DNA from: Suillus spraguei
Taxonomy: Eukaryota; Basidiomycota; Agaricomycetes; Boletales; Suillaceae
Length of the DNA: 64,000 nucleotides
Direction: 5' to 3'
Assembly: GCA_016800925.1 (NCBI GenBank)
Contig: JABCPU010000183.1
Coordinates: 62,001-126,000, forward strand
Shown piece after piece: positions 48,525 to 61,080 of this stretch. The position numbers and the translations under genes are program-made. Numbering within the stretch: position 1 is the first letter of the stretch; the number at the start of each line of letters is the position of its first letter. The notes beneath the pieces were generated by a model, which did no database searches, was not told the origin of the DNA, and saw only the letters and a program-made list of their open reading frames with translations.

Positions 48525-49610
48525 TTTTAATGGGGTCGGCTGGGGTTGTGTGGTGGACCGTGGTTCAGATTGCAGTGAGTTTCAGTCGCCGAACAAGCAC
48601 CTCTACCTCGAGGTGGAGGGTGAGAAACTACGGCACGGCTTAACTGCATAAGCTAGTACGTACTGGACGTCTATCATATCCAGTTCCAGTCAGAACTTGC
48701 AAGCAGATTTGGGAAGGGATGTTGTTTGCGTCTGATAAAACCCTTCATCAACTAATCGTGGGGAGAAGGGGATACTATATGCCAGATGCAACAGCCCCCA
48801 TGTCCTTCTGGTTCCCGCCTTTGTACTCTCCCGGTCCCATAGCTCGTGTACCCGCAGAGACCTTGCCACTCTCTCAGTTCATACAGGCCCATCTGTTGAA
48901 TCAGTTGTGCGTACACTCGCCCAGTCAGTTATAGTTGCTTTCTTGTGACACCTCTCCCTTTCAGCTCCTCCAACTGAGTTGTGACAATAAGTCCTCCCTC
49001 CCGGCTCACCTGGGTACAAGGTATCGTCTAAATACTTGTCGGTGGATGCCATGTCCTGAAAATACACTCAGCTCGATTTGATAAAAACGGCCGTGGAGGA
49101 CGAACATCATACCTTGTACCTTCGATAAAAGCTACCAAGTCTTAAAATAGAGGCTGGGAGAGGGAAATATGACAGAGTGGAATTGACTTGAGTTACGGTT
49201 GTAAGTACGCACAAACAAAGAAGAAGCTGACTGGAATTGAGAAAGCCCTGTCAACTTGAAGGTGACGTAAAAATTGAAATTGTTGTCAGTCAATACATGA
49301 TTTATATATTAATTTCAAGCTTCAAGCTTTCAGACGTCTCGATCGTCTGATTCATCTCAGCTATCTTACTGACTTTGAATTCTAACAACGGAAAATAGGC
49401 GTCGTCCCACAATTCGCCTCTACAAAGCCTCTCGCCCAACTTCGTACCGCTTCTTGCGTTCATTTAGCTCGGCATGCAGTCTATCAACCCAAGCCATGAT
49501 CCCTTACATCCCACATAAATCTAAGATTGGTCAGGTGACGAGTCTTGTAGCAATGAATCGAGTAGTTCGCTGAAGCATTCAAGGGACCTGAGATATTCAT
49601 GTTTATTGAA
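48525..49610. other. NLR 1 upstream region
   Basis: About 1.1 kb collinear with 56,571-57,795, containing the NLR promoter. Only short ORFs. Its conservation between units reflects recent duplication. Confidence 0.5.
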
Positions 49611-49929
49611 GAACTCCGAACTCGGGGACTTTTGGAAGGGCTATAGAGGGCCGTCGGGGAGATGAGGATGGACAAAGCATGTGATTGTCAGATTTCCCGA
49701 TTAATGAAGGAGTACTTGGGGGTCAACGGTCCGATGGTTGAGGATGCAAATAAATCTGCACTCGAATTGAGACACGACCATGGCAAAGAATATCTTGATG
49801 CAGCGAATGTTGAAGATTGGCAACTAGTGTTGTGATGGAGGATCAATGCCAAGTTCTGAGTAAAGTCAGTTGATCTAGACAAAGACTTCGCCCAGCGGTT
49901 AGGAGATAAACAAGGAAAGACTGGCTCAC

Positions 49930-51290
49930 CACTTTGCCTTTCCTCATACAAGCATAATATCTGGTAGTGCTGTAGGGTTGTCTGGGTCCTCAAATTCTGA
50001 CGCAAGCAGGTTTGTTATTTCTCCCTCCGCATTGCTAAGTCCAGCTGGATGGTGAAATAAAAATAATGCTGCTTGAGCAGAGCTCAAGTCTAGCAGCAGA
50101 ATATTGCATGTTTGGTACATTTCATCGACTGTGTGACGTGAAGATCGGAATAATGCCAGGGGTAGTATTTGCAATGTCAGCAATGATGAGTGATATTTTT
50201 CTGACGATCCACTGCCCTTTTCGATGATCTCCGTCAAGGACAACGAGGGTACTGGCAGAACAAAAAAGGGTAGATATTTAGTACATAGGACGTCACCAAC
50301 AAGCTCTATGCCCAGGGCTCTTGTAAAACAAGCCATGAAAGTCTCAAAGGTGATAGTCAGAGACCATCATAGATCATGAAGAGGCGTCTACCAGTAAAAT
50401 TCACCATGGTAGGTGGCTCATTAATAATAGCTTTGGCAAGAGAACTCTTCCCATGCCTCCAGGGCCAAATCAACACACAGTATGTTTATCATTGATGGCA
50501 AGGTTTGTCAACTCTGCTACGGATCCTCATGTCCATAAAATATGGAGGGACATTGCGAAGCACTGGTGGGTGATAGTATCTGATTGTCTTTAGAAGATAC
50601 ACAATGTCTGCTGAGACTACAACTTACTTCTCGACATTCCAATCAATATTGCCCTTGAGTCCCAAAGTCTGCGTGTTCATTTTACTCGTGAGACCAACGA
50701 GCATCTCAGCCTTGAAAACATCAATCAATAGCTGTAGCTCTAAAGGAGTTCCAGGAACATACACTGAAAAGTGGGATGACGCGATCCAAATCTCTTTCCC
50801 ATCCAACGATGCGGTCGCGATCGTTTGTGACAAACAGGAGTCCCTGCCAAAACCCTTGCTCCTTTTTGAGGCCACTTCACTATTGATGAAGTTTAATGAT
50901 CTACAAGACGCCATCAGTTCATAGCAGCAGTGAAGTTGGGTCAGCTCACTTGTTCAATTATGATCCAAGCATCCTTGCAGATCATCGTTGGTGCCATGCT
51001 TGGTCCCCCTTTCAAAAATTTCCCTGATAGTCTCACACTTGTTGGCCATCACTTGGACTGACTCTTAGTCACTGACTGTACGGACCTCAGGATCATTCAC
51101 GAACTTTATTGACGGCTATGCCAACACACCTGTGCAATGATCAGGATATTTGCGACCATTCCAAGGATGCCCTTCGCCAGGTCAATGGGTACAAAGTCTC
51201 CCATAATACTCTGATTGCTGTTATGATGACGCCCAGCAGTTGCATTGCATTGTTGTCGTCCTGACTCCTTGGTTTCGGAAGAGGGCTGAG
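49930..51290 (-). pseudogene. degenerate NLR-like gene
   Basis: Minus-strand translation in shifting frames gives 'DFVPIDLAKGILGMVANILI' near 51,180, 'FINSEVASK' near 50,880, a P-loop region with 'HGKSSLAKAIINEP' near 50,440, and 'ALGIELVGDV' near 50,310. These follow the order of the intact NLRs, but with many stops and frameshifts, and the TPR region is absent. It lies between the two tandem units. Confidence 0.8.
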
Positions 51291-51484
51291 TCCTAACGTT
51301 CGGGCCATATCATGTCAAAATTATATGGTGCTAATGCTGAGCTTTGTGTTTTCTTGCCTTCGGCCTGTTGGAGTTTCTTGCATCGCTTGCCAGTGGATGC
51401 GTGTGGTGGATCCCGAGTAATGACTGGGAGTTCTGTAAAACGCTGCTCGAAGGGTGAGATCGGTGAGAAACTGCACAGCCTCAT

Positions 51485-51600
51485 AGATCATCTTCGGTAG
51501 CCTCCGCACTTTCAAGAATTTGTCTAATAGACTAATAGTCTCGCACTTGTCAATATCGCCTGGAAATCGGACTTATTCTTGATCATATTATTCTGGGAAT
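51485..51600 (-). pseudogene. NLR exon-2 fragment
   Basis: About 115 bases that read 'MIKNKSDFQ' on the minus strand, matching exon 3 of the NLR genes ('VIKNKSDFQ' in NLR 2). It directly abuts the truncated calmodulin copy. Confidence 0.6.
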
Positions 51601-51609
51601 GCCCCACAG

Positions 51610-52389
51610 AGTGAAGCTGTGACTACTTTTTGTGGGAGGCCAAAGACGTTATTGGTGCTGATCAATGCTTTGTTACTCTTGTGCAGTTTTCTAGAACAGA
51701 TATCCGGTGAGAAATTGTTGCTGGTGTTGTCGTTGATGATCCCAGCGCTCATTCACCCACCACAGAATTCAAGGAAGCTTTCTCTTTGTTTGACAAAGGT
51801 ACGACTGACTTGATGTTAGTCATTGCTCTACCTGATCCGAAGCGATGTAGATGGCGATGGCACGATTGCTACCAAGGAGCTTGGCACTGTGATGCGCTCA
51901 CTAGGTCAAAACCCTACCGAAGCGGAGCTACAGGACATTATCAACGAGGTTGATGCTGATGGGAACGGCACGATCGACTTCCCAGAATTCCTTACAATGT
52001 TGACGCGCAAACTGCGCGATACCGACAGTGAGGAAGAGATCAAAGAGGCATTTAAAGTGTTCGATAAAGACGGGAATGGCTATATCAACGCTGCTGAGCT
52101 GAGACACATCATGACGAACCTGGGTCAGTGGTGATACTCAAATATCGATTATAAATGTCATCTCTAGGCGACAAAATATCTGATGCTGAGGTCGATGAGA
52201 TGATTCGTGAGGCAGACGATGGCCAGATCAATTACGATGGTTTGTCCCCTTTTGTGCATCGTACTCATTTGTACTCACGTATCAATTGTGTTGCATCGAT
52301 TCAGAATTTGTCGAGGTTAGTGTTTCGTCCATAGTATCTCAATCTCAGAAAGCTGACCTTTCTTTCGAAAGATGATGCTATCAAAATGA
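51610..52389 (+). pseudogene. calmodulin copy 2, truncated, EF-hand 4 damaged
   Basis: Exons 2-8 are recognisable (51610-51616, 51695-51706, 51766-51798, 51851-52123, 52168-52239, 52305-52315, 52372-52389), but exon 1 with the start codon and the promoter are absent. The donor after exon 2 is changed from GT to CT. A nine-base deletion in exon 6 shortens the fourth Ca2+ loop from 12 to 9 residues ('[11 protein letters not shown]'). Several Met residues important for target binding are replaced ('MLTRKLRD' for 'MMARKMRD'). Loops 1-3 survive with minor changes ('[10 protein letters not shown]'). It could be transcribed from a chance promoter, but would not make normal calmodulin. Confidence 0.9.
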
Positions 52390-52575
52390 TGTGGAATGCA
52401 TCCTGTACATCAGAATTTACTTCATAATTCTACTACTTACTCTTGTCCTTATCTGTTCGAGTGACTCGGGTCCGCAGGCAGGTTCAACGTCCATTTGCTA
52501 ATGTCAATCAGATTGTCTGAATCGTCGCGTGTGGAATGATGCCATCTGTACCATATGATCAGCTCCGCAGGTGCA

Positions 52576-52581
52576 TATATA
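52576..52581 (+). promoter_or_regulatory. TATA box of the small conserved gene, unit 2
   Basis: TATATA in 'gtgcatatataggggagc', 79 bases upstream of the ATG at 52,655. Confidence 0.55.
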
Positions 52582-52654
52582 GGGGAGCACTCCAGTGCTG
52601 CGCTCCGAATCTTTCTTCACAGCTACTACCATAGTCCACCACTGCCTGTAACAA

Positions 52655-53041
52655 ATGTCTCAACAAACAAAAGATACCACAACTTCACCCAGTCACCAAC
52701 AGGGACAACAGGAGCAACAGTTTAACATCCTTCCTCACCCCGCTGTACACAGCCGCCTTGCTTTCTATTGCCTATAGTTTTGCTGATCAATTAATTTAGA
52801 AATCTAATGACCCGGCAGACTTGGTCGGGGGGCTTCAGTATGGTGCAGGTTTGACCAGCAAGCCTGAGTTCCATGCCTACCACGCTCGAGACCCGTATGT
52901 GCCTAGCAAGGACATCGTCAACAGCCTCGAAGCTCCATTGGTTTGTTAAGATGCATTTAGAACATCGTATACCTTTCTCATAGCTGTTCGTAGAGCCGTG
53001 AAGAACTTCATAGAAGGGCAGAGGAGCTCAATAAGAAGTAG
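52655..53041 (+). CDS. small conserved fungal protein, unit 2 (92 aa)
   Basis: Three exons (52655-52744, 52800-52940, 52994-53041) give 92 residues: a low-complexity Gln/Ser/Thr start ('MSQQTKDTTTSPSHQQGQQE'), then 'NPADLVGG'-like 'DPADLVGGLQYGAGLTSKPE', 'FHAYHARDPYVPSKDIVNSL' and a charged helix 'SREELHRRAEELNKK'. It has no signal peptide or membrane segment. I recall similar short proteins in basidiomycetes but know no function. Splitting into exons of 90, 141 and 48 bases hides it from ORF calling. A TATA box and correct GT-AG borders support expression. It lies between calmodulin and the NLR gene in both units; the unit 1 copy has a frameshift. Confidence 0.75.
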
Positions 53042-53419
53042 GAGTTGCGCTGTCTCATACTCTCTACAAAGGGTAGTATTTGGCAGTATATATGAATCGA
53101 CGTACGGAATATTGTGTTCAGCTGTCCTACTTTGTATTATATACATGTCAGCGTTCGTGAGTGGTGAAACCCCTTCCCCAAACAATGCCCACAACTTCAA
53201 ATCTTTCCTGCAGCAGTACATCGAATGGTATGCCAGCAATTTTCTTGGAGGGTGCACAATCCTACAGCCTTCCTATGTCATATTAATCTCAGCGCACACT
53301 TGAAGTATCATATTCACTTATATCCCGCGTTCATCTCATCACTGTCTTGTCCTATATCACGTTAAAACTATTCGTATAATCATTAGAGATACAAAGGCAG
53401 GTTGTTACATGCATGTGAT

Positions 53420-56400
53420 CTACAGAACATTTGCAAATGGCGACTGACCCTCTAAAAATATTGACCACCCTTTAAATCTGTCTGGCAGAACACCGAATCG
53501 CTCACAACTGTACAAATGGCAGGGAGGTACTCCCATCTCAGTGCACAAAGAGCGTGTTTCTGTAAAGTATCGTGCAGCTAACGTGAAGTCACCACGCACA
53601 AAGGCGATCTCCCCCAATCCCCGCTTACTGTATGCTTTGAAACAAAGTTGTCCTTGGATATCACAGCCTTCAATGGTGGCGATGAAATGGGACTCTGCCC
53701 TGTCGTATGCATCTGTAGCGAGCTCGATGCATGCTGAGGCATAAGATCTGAAGAGAAATATATGTGCAGTGCGCAGCGCAAAGGATTGGAATAGTCCCGG
53801 GGCTGGGTTGACGAGCTCTCTCGCAAGAGCATAATCCCCCTGCTTGCTTGCAACAAGGGCCTTCAACACGTTGTACCAATGGAATTGGACCGAATCATGT
53901 CCCTCGAACATCTCTACGATTTTCTGTAGGATGTCCATGGCTTCCGATAATCTGCCTTCGCAAAATGCTACCTCTGCAAGCCCCTCAAGTGCATCGCGGC
54001 GGATAAAATCCCCAGTACTTGTGCATTGCGGGAGAAGATCTTCCAAGTGTATCTTCGTCTGGACGATGTCTCCCCCATAGTAAAATTTGGCCCGCCAGTG
54101 CCGAATCTTCGACTGTAAGCCCCAGTCGCGATCGTCCGAGGACTTAACAAATAATTCATCAGCAGATGTTGTAGATGCGTACATCCGGGCTACATCTAAG
54201 AAAAACCAAGCTTTGGCTTTTGTTGGTTTACTGAGATGCTCCCATGACTCGGTGTGTTGAAAGTCCGCTAAGACCTGTTCGGCTTCAATGAAGCGGCCTT
54301 GAGACTGGTATAGGTCTGCACACGAGGTAACACATTCAGCTGCCATTTCGTGACCGCCGGCAGTAAGATAGAGTGCCCCAGCAGCTTTGAAAGCCTTCAT
54401 GGATTCTGTGTGCTGAGAAAGAGTGTTGTAGAGCCAGCCAAGCTCCCACAAGCAGTATGCTTTGGACGATAGCGTGGAGGAGTTCTCGATGATGTTGAAA
54501 ATAGCAGGGGTAAGGGAAGTTGGGCGAGGAAGATGCCACTGCAAGCATTCCAAAAATTTGCCGCAAGCACGATAAGTCTCTTCAGGGATGTGGGCGAGGT
54601 CGAAAGCAACGACACGCTCAATGTTGAGGTGATCCGAGATAATGATATCAGCATGACTATCTCGTGCTTGCCGACACAGTTGGACAGTGCGATAGTAGAA
54701 GGTCCGTATCCCTCGCAGACGTGTGGAGTCAGGAGGTGGCAACGAATCTTGCACATAATGTCGAATGGGTGCGAGCATTTTGACGAAGCCGTCCTGACGA
54801 TAGATGAAGGATTGCCTCCATAAAATATCACATATAGTGTCGATTTGCGGGATAGATGGTAGGATGCGCTTGGATAGAGCCTCGTTGAGACCCTGGGGCA
54901 AGAAGGCGATGACAGCCAAAGTATACCGAGCCTCCTCTCCGAGTTTCTGGATTGACGGTGAGCTGAGCGACAGCTGCATGGTGTATGATAGGCTTTGAAG
55001 CTTTCCCTCACCGTGGTCTAGGACTGCACTGTGCCGATCCTTCCATCGCTCCAGTAACATGACCGGAGACCAACCGTTTTGCTGGGCAGCATTTGCGAGT
55101 AGATTGATGGAAAGCGGGTGATATCCCAAATCCTGAAGTAGGTTTGCTATTCCTCCCTCCATACATTCACGACTGGCTAGGCGGTAAATTCGAAAAAATG
55201 CCTCCTGAGCAGAGCTCGAATCCAATGGAAGAATATCCTTGGTGATCCATGGTACATTCGGTGCGCTCCTTCTACTACGTGACGTGAGAATCAGGACGAT
55301 ACCCGGGATGCATGCGATTTCAGCAATAAATGATGGTATTTCCCCAAGCGCCGATGATGCGCTGGCCTCTTCAAAGGTCTCAGCATTATCAAGGACAACG
55401 AGGGCGCTGGCAGAACGAAGAAATGTGGATATCTGGCGAACAGGATCAGCGCCAGCGATCTCTATGCCAAGGGCTCCCGCGAAACGTGTCATGAAAGTGT
55501 CGAGTGTAATGGTCGAAGGATCCAGCCCATCATAAGTGATGAAGAAGCGCATATCAGAAAATTTGTTCATGACGAGTGACTCGTTAATAATTGCTTTGGC
55601 TAGAGAACTTTTCCCCATCCCCCCGGGACCGATCAATGCCAGATGCTCATTGTTGATGACAAGGTCCGTCAACTCTGCTACAAGATCATCACGGCCATAA
55701 AACATGGAAGGCCGTGATGGAGGCACGGGTGGGCGATACCTGAATGCGATGAAGGTCATACATTATGTACTGAAACGACAACTTACTGGATATCATTGGT
55801 CCTATGAGTGTTACCCTTGGGTCCTAGAGCCAGCCTGTCCACTCTGATCGCAATACCGGTGATCGCTTCAGTCTAAGGACATTACTTAGCAGGAATTCAG
55901 ATATAGTTAAGAAACATACCCTGAATAACATCAGAACTTGATCCAAGTCCTTTTCCCATCTAGCAATGCGGTCGCGATCGATGGTGACAGAGAAGAGCCG
56001 GTGCCAAAAACCTTGCTCCTTCGATGACTCTACGTCACTATTGATGCGGTTTACTGATCTGGACAGTATGGTCATATTTTGGCGATTGCAACATTGGTTC
56101 AACTCACTTGTTGAGCCGAGATAATGCATGCCCCAAGTATCCTTGCAGATCATCTTCAGTGGCATCCACAGTTGCTCCTTCAAGGATATCCCTGATTGTC
56201 TCGCACTTGTCGACTATCACTTGAAAATCGGACTTGTTCTTGATCACCGACTGTATAAACGTAGTACTTGACCAATTTTGCTGAGAGATAGGACAACGCA
56301 CCTGCGCAATAGTCAAAATATTCGCAATTGTTCCAAGGATGCCTTTTGCCAGATCGATAGGCACGAGGTCTCTGGTAGCGTTGATGGCTGATATAGTGGC

Positions 56401-56570
56401 ACCCAGAATTTGGGCCACATTATCGTCCTGGGACTGCTGGGTTTCAGAAGAGGCTTGTTTTGAGTCCTTCTATGATAGATCAGATATACGGTGGTGACGC
56501 CTCACATCTGCCTTCTTACCTCTAATTTTTTGGACCGTCCGAGTTTTTCTTTCGTCTTTTTTGATGTCAT
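53420..56570 (-). CDS. NLR-like protein 2 (MLKL/HeLo-like N-term, NB-ARC, TPR)
   Basis: Exons 56570-56520, 56469-56302, 56250-56108, 56058-55920, 55872-55787 and 55739-53420 give 968 residues with the same architecture as NLR 1. The N-terminal helical part reads 'DLVPIDLAKGILGTIANILT', 'VDKCETIRDILEGATVDATE' and 'HRLFSVTIDRDRIARWEKDL'. The NB domain keeps Walker A 'GPGGMGKSS' (Lys ~239), Walker B 'ALVVLDNAE' and 'ILTSRSR'. TPR repeats follow ('YCLWELGWLYNTLSQHTESM', 'DALEGLAEVAFCEGRLSEAM'), ending 'LEGQSPFANVL'. It differs from NLR 1 mainly in the first NB half and at selected TPR positions, while the ARC/winged-helix block is nearly the same. No frame break. The N-terminal exon (17 codons, 'MTSKKTKEKLGRSKKLE') is longer than in NLR 1 and tentative. 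Confidence 0.9.
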
Positions 56571-57795
56571 CGCCTGGGTTTGTGTGGTGGATCGTGATTC
56601 AGATTGCAGTGAGTTTCAGTAGCCGAACAAGCACCTCTACCTCGAGGTGGAGGGTGAGAAACTACGGCACGGTTTAACTGCATAAGCTAGTACGTACTGG
56701 GCGTCTATCATATCCAGTTTCAGTCAGAACTCCAGACAGATTTGGGAAGGGATGTTTGAGTCTGATAAGACCCTTCACCAACTAATAGTGGGGAGAAGGG
56801 GATACCATGTGCCAGTTGCAACCGCCCCCAAGCCCTTATGTTTCCCGCCTTTATACTCTCCCAGTCCCATAACTCGTGTACCCGCAGAGACCTTGCCACT
56901 CTCTCGGTTCAGACAGGCACATCTGCTGAAACAGTTGCGAGTTCACACTTCACTCACCCGGTCATCACTCCCTTGCAACACCTCTCCCTTTTAGCTCCTC
57001 CAACTGCATCGTGACAACAAGTCCTCCCTCCCCGCTCACCTGGGCACAAGGTATCGTCTGAATACTTGTTGGTGGATGCCATGTCCTTAAACTCGATTTG
57101 ATAAAAATGGCCCTGGATGACGAACACCATACCTTGTACCTTCAATACTAAGTCTTAAAATAGAGGTCTGAGGAAAGAACGGAAGATTAGGGAGGGAAAT
57201 GCGATAGTGAAATTGACTCGAGTTGCGGTTTATAAGTATTTCAGACCACCAGGCACAAACAAAGAAGAAGCTGACTGGATTCACTATTGACAGAATCAGA
57301 TGACTTAGCACTCAGCGGTCTACTAGTAAGCGTTGAGAAAGCCATGACGTGAAAATTGAAATTGTCAGTCAGATACGTGCGCATGATTTCAGGCTATTTA
57401 TAACTTCAAGCTTCAAGATTCTCAAACATCTCGATTGTCTGATTCATCTCAGCACGTTATAAAATTCTGACGATTAAATGGATTACCGGATATCATACCC
57501 AAAGGTTTCAGCTCAAATCGGAAAAAAGGTGTCATCCCATGATTCACCTCTACAACAGCCTCTCGCCCACACCCATGCATCACCAAAGTGCTTCAAGCTT
57601 GACATACATAGCTTGGATGTGCACTTCGCAGCGCCTCTTGAGTTCGTTTAGTTCTATGTGAAATCTATCAGCCCAAGCGAAGATCCCCTGCGTTAGTTCG
57701 ATACCACATGAATTTAAGATTGGTCAGGTGACGAGTCTTGCAGCGATGGGTTGAGTAGCTTCCAAGGGACCTGAGGTATTCATGATCATTGAACG
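56571..57795. other. NLR 2 upstream region
   Basis: About 1.2 kb, collinear with the region upstream of NLR 1. Short ORFs only. Confidence 0.5.
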
Positions 57796-57829
57796 CAGAC
57801 CTAGGTAAGACTTCATTAATCTTTCTGTG

Positions 57830-58110
57830 AGTTAGGCCGACGCACCTGCGCAATAATCAGAATCTTTGCAATTGTGCCATGGATGCCTTTCGTGAGATCG
57901 TTAGGCACAAGGTCCTTTGTAGTGTCGATGGCCGCTATAGTAACGCCCAACAATTGGCTCAGGCTATCATCCTGCGACTCCTCGGTTTCAGGAACGGGTT
58001 GTTTTGAGCCCTGATGAATCAGATATACGGTAATATCTTAGATACCTGCCTTCTCACCTTTAATTTTTTGGACCATCCGAGTTCTGTCTTCGTAATTTTA
58101 AATGGCATCG
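57830..58110 (-). pseudogene. NLR N-terminal exon fragment
   Basis: The minus strand reads pieces equivalent to NLR exons 1-2 ('LVPNDLTKGIHGTIAKILII', preceded by 'SDGPKN'-like sequence from the short first exon). Only the first ~280 bases of an NLR gene are present, at the right edge of unit 2. Confidence 0.7.
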
Positions 58111-58621
58111 CATGGGTTCGTGTGGCAGGTTTCAGTCACCTAACGAGCGCCTCCGCGTACTAGACTGAGAAACCGCACGGCTTGGTGGCATAACCTACTA
58201 GAACGTGTATCGAGAGAGTGAACTTGGCCCAGAGTACCTAGTTGTCACATCATGTGATACCCCACGCTCATGTCACGTCGCGTTGTCACAGTATGGGAGT
58301 TTAAATAATACCATCACTGCCTACACCCGAAGTGCGCCTTTTCGTAGTTATACGTTGGGTACATTCGTATACTTTTTTTGCCCTCGATGATACTAATGCA
58401 ATAGAAAAAGTCTCCGAGCTCCTAGGCTTGTTTTCACCCTAACTTTGCTAAGTTCGTTCTCACATCACTTCAATAATTGAGCCCTGAAGCAAACACTTAT
58501 CATCATGTCAGCTTTTGTCAGGTACTATGTCAGGGCAGGGTATGTCGGGGCTCATTGGTTGAAAGGGTTGTGAAAGGGTAATGCAACTATATTCATATCA
58601 GGCTGAGTAAATTATTGAGTG
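58111..58621. other. spacer and 5' part of repeat unit C
   Basis: From about 58,240 the sequence is the reverse complement of the upstream ends of units A and B ('catgtcacgtcgcgttgtca'). Confidence 0.5.
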
Positions 58622-61080
58622 ATGTTGCCGTTGACGGTCACAGCGCCGCTGGTTGCAGCAGGAACACTACCAGTGTCACGGTTGCAGGTACGCACCACGG
58701 TACTTATAAGTCGACGACTGCTTGCTGCAGACTTCTATTTACCCACTGTGCTACTCGAAATGTCAGTCCCGGACTTCATTGGTTTACAGTTAGCCAAGGT
58801 ATCAATTCAATCGCGATTTTTATCCAAGTTTTCTCTAATGTCTCTGATTATTGAAGTGCACTAATGGTGAGGTCTGGCTGATGAGAATTCTATCGTTATT
58901 CACGACTCTCCAAAGTCGCTGCATTAGCGATCTTAGTAAGTTGTGTCTCTTCAGTCTCATTATAGCTCTAGTGTACTATGACCAGGTTTATGACTACTTT
59001 ATCACCTTAAACTCTGAAGTTAGACAAATCTGCTACCCATATCTCGAGTCGCTGCTGATTTTTGTTGTAGGTCCAGTGGATCTGGGGACGGAAGTGGGGA
59101 ATCATTCGGATTGCCTTTACAATTTCACGATATGCACCTATTGCTGGTGCGCTTATGACCTCATACTGTAAGTGCAACCGGGTGCGCGCAGCTACGCTAA
59201 TTCTTAACCAGCCGCTTTCAAAACATGGGGGATGCAAGATGTGAGGACACCTTTGGTCTATGCAGCGCCAGTTGCAACTCACATCAACATGTAGTGTACA
59301 GCTTTTAACGATGCCACAAATGGTTACTAGTCCGCATAGCTCATGACATGACTTTGAAATGACATTTTACAGGCATGCATTTCTTGGGCTTCATTGCCTC
59401 GGAAGGTTGGCTTTCGTACACCACATTACAACATAAATTTACACTCGCACAACAGGTTTATTGATTTGCAGGGTCTACGCCTTCTCTGGCAAACAAAAGG
59501 CTTGTCTTATCAGTCTTCTCTCCTTTGGTTCGGTAAAATGATATTTCTATTTTCCCGTGCGCTACTGACCCGTATGGCGCAGGTTATCTTGGTGGCTTCT
59601 GTGATTCTAAGTGCTGCCCCCATTCATTTAAACATCTCAGGCCCGGGTGAGGTCTCAAGGCTCACTCCTTGATTTCAGTATTCATCTCCTTTCAGTCCCC
59701 CCACCTTGCATGTTTGAGGGATCTCGTAGGAGTGCCCTCCCATACGCACTATTGACGTTCTTCGAGATAGGTGAGGCGACTCGATACCGGTTCAAAGTTC
59801 CTTTCTGGATAATCCACTTTTAGTTCTCATGTCCGTCACTGTATTTTTGAGATATCGACACTATTTGGGCTCTCATACTGCGCTAGTGGAGATTATCTAT
59901 CGTGATGGGCTACTCTACATATTCTGCATCATGAGTATGAACGCCATTGTCACTGTCACCATTGATTTCGTGCTGATATCTTTGTAGTGATGTCTACTGG
60001 CAACGTGATTGTTACCGCCGTGTTGCCTGTGAGTTCTTCCTTTGTTACCGTCAACCTCGAAGAATTGAGTATACCTCATAGCTCTCGTACCACGAGTTGC
60101 TAAACATGTTAGTCTGAGCAGGCATATCGGTAGATATATATTATCGAAAGCTCACATTCCTCATTTCAGACCTCAGATGGTTACGCACAGCGTTCTTGCC
60201 TCTCGAATACTATTCAATCTTCAAGCGAATAGGGAGACTTACCAATTGACGAATTCAATAGAATTGCTATCCCTTCCACACGAATTCCAAGCGCAGCCTG
60301 GAGGGAGTATGATAGCTGACCCGTCAGACGAAGTTTAGACCTGCCGATAGTTCTGTGAGTCGCAGATAGCGCTTGTCATTTTCATTTTTGTTTGCTGACT
60401 GCTCGCCCCTTTCAACTTGTATTTTTGTATTGTAGTGGTGAGTTACTCTACTACTCAGGTTCACGCGTTCTCTATGCTAACAATCACATCCACGCAGAAG
60501 TCTTTTTAAAACACAAATACCCTGATTTATTATTATTTAGGGCCTGGGATTTCTGAGACCCTGCCCCCGACATCGAACTTCGTTGCATATATGTATGTTC
60601 TGTTGTATATGAGCGAACATGTATTGCAGAAGTTTTTCTCATCCAATGAGCCACTGGCCTGGTGGAGAAGTTTGTGGGGGCTACTGCGATCTGCAGTGAA
60701 GTCGAATTGCTGCGAAGCTAGGATTCATATCGCCCACGGCTACGAATAGCCTAGGACATGAGACGACGGGGGAACATTTTCCCCATGTTGAACAAACATG
60801 GAATATGCATTCTGTGCCAGAGTCAGTCGGTATCCGTCGCGTCCTCGTCTGCAACGAGAATGCGATCTCGTTCCATTCGTCCAGCCATGATAAGTATCCA
60901 GCGGTTGTAAGAATCTTGCTTGAGGTCGTGCGTCAGTACATGCTTGCATGGACAAGCTATTAGTCCCATAAACTATCGACATTGCATCAACCCTATGTGC
61001 ACTTTGTACAACAAGAAGTACATCTTTCACGTTCGATCACAATACAAACAGCCCATGATGCTATATGAATACATCTTAAA
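58240..61080. repeat. ~3 kb repeat unit C (inverted) carrying a seven-helix gene
   Basis: Inverted relative to units A and B; ends with the complement of the shared 3' flank near 61,030. Confidence 0.85.
58622..60338 (+). CDS. DUF6533-like seven-helix protein, repeat copy C
   Basis: Plus-strand counterpart of copies A and B. A tentative first exon reads 'MLPLTVTAPLVAAGTLPV'. Core exons give 'LVYYDQVYDYFITLNSEVRQ' and 'WIWGRKWGIIRIAFTISRYA', followed by 'LQGLRLLW'-region sequence whose correct frame reads 'RVYAFSGKQKACLISLLSFG', then 'VILVASVILSAAPIHLNISG' and the C-terminal 'VTHSVLASRILFNLQA', with a stop at 60,336-60,338. The C-terminal tail differs from A/B ('MIADPSDEV'). Splice borders were only partly resolved, and this copy looks the most diverged. 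Confidence 0.55.

Larger units (their letters stand above)
51605..57795. repeat. ~6 kb tandem duplication, unit 2
   Basis: Counterpart of 43,560-49,610. It starts at 'agtgaag' (calmodulin exon 2) right after NLR-fragment sequence. Confidence 0.92.
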
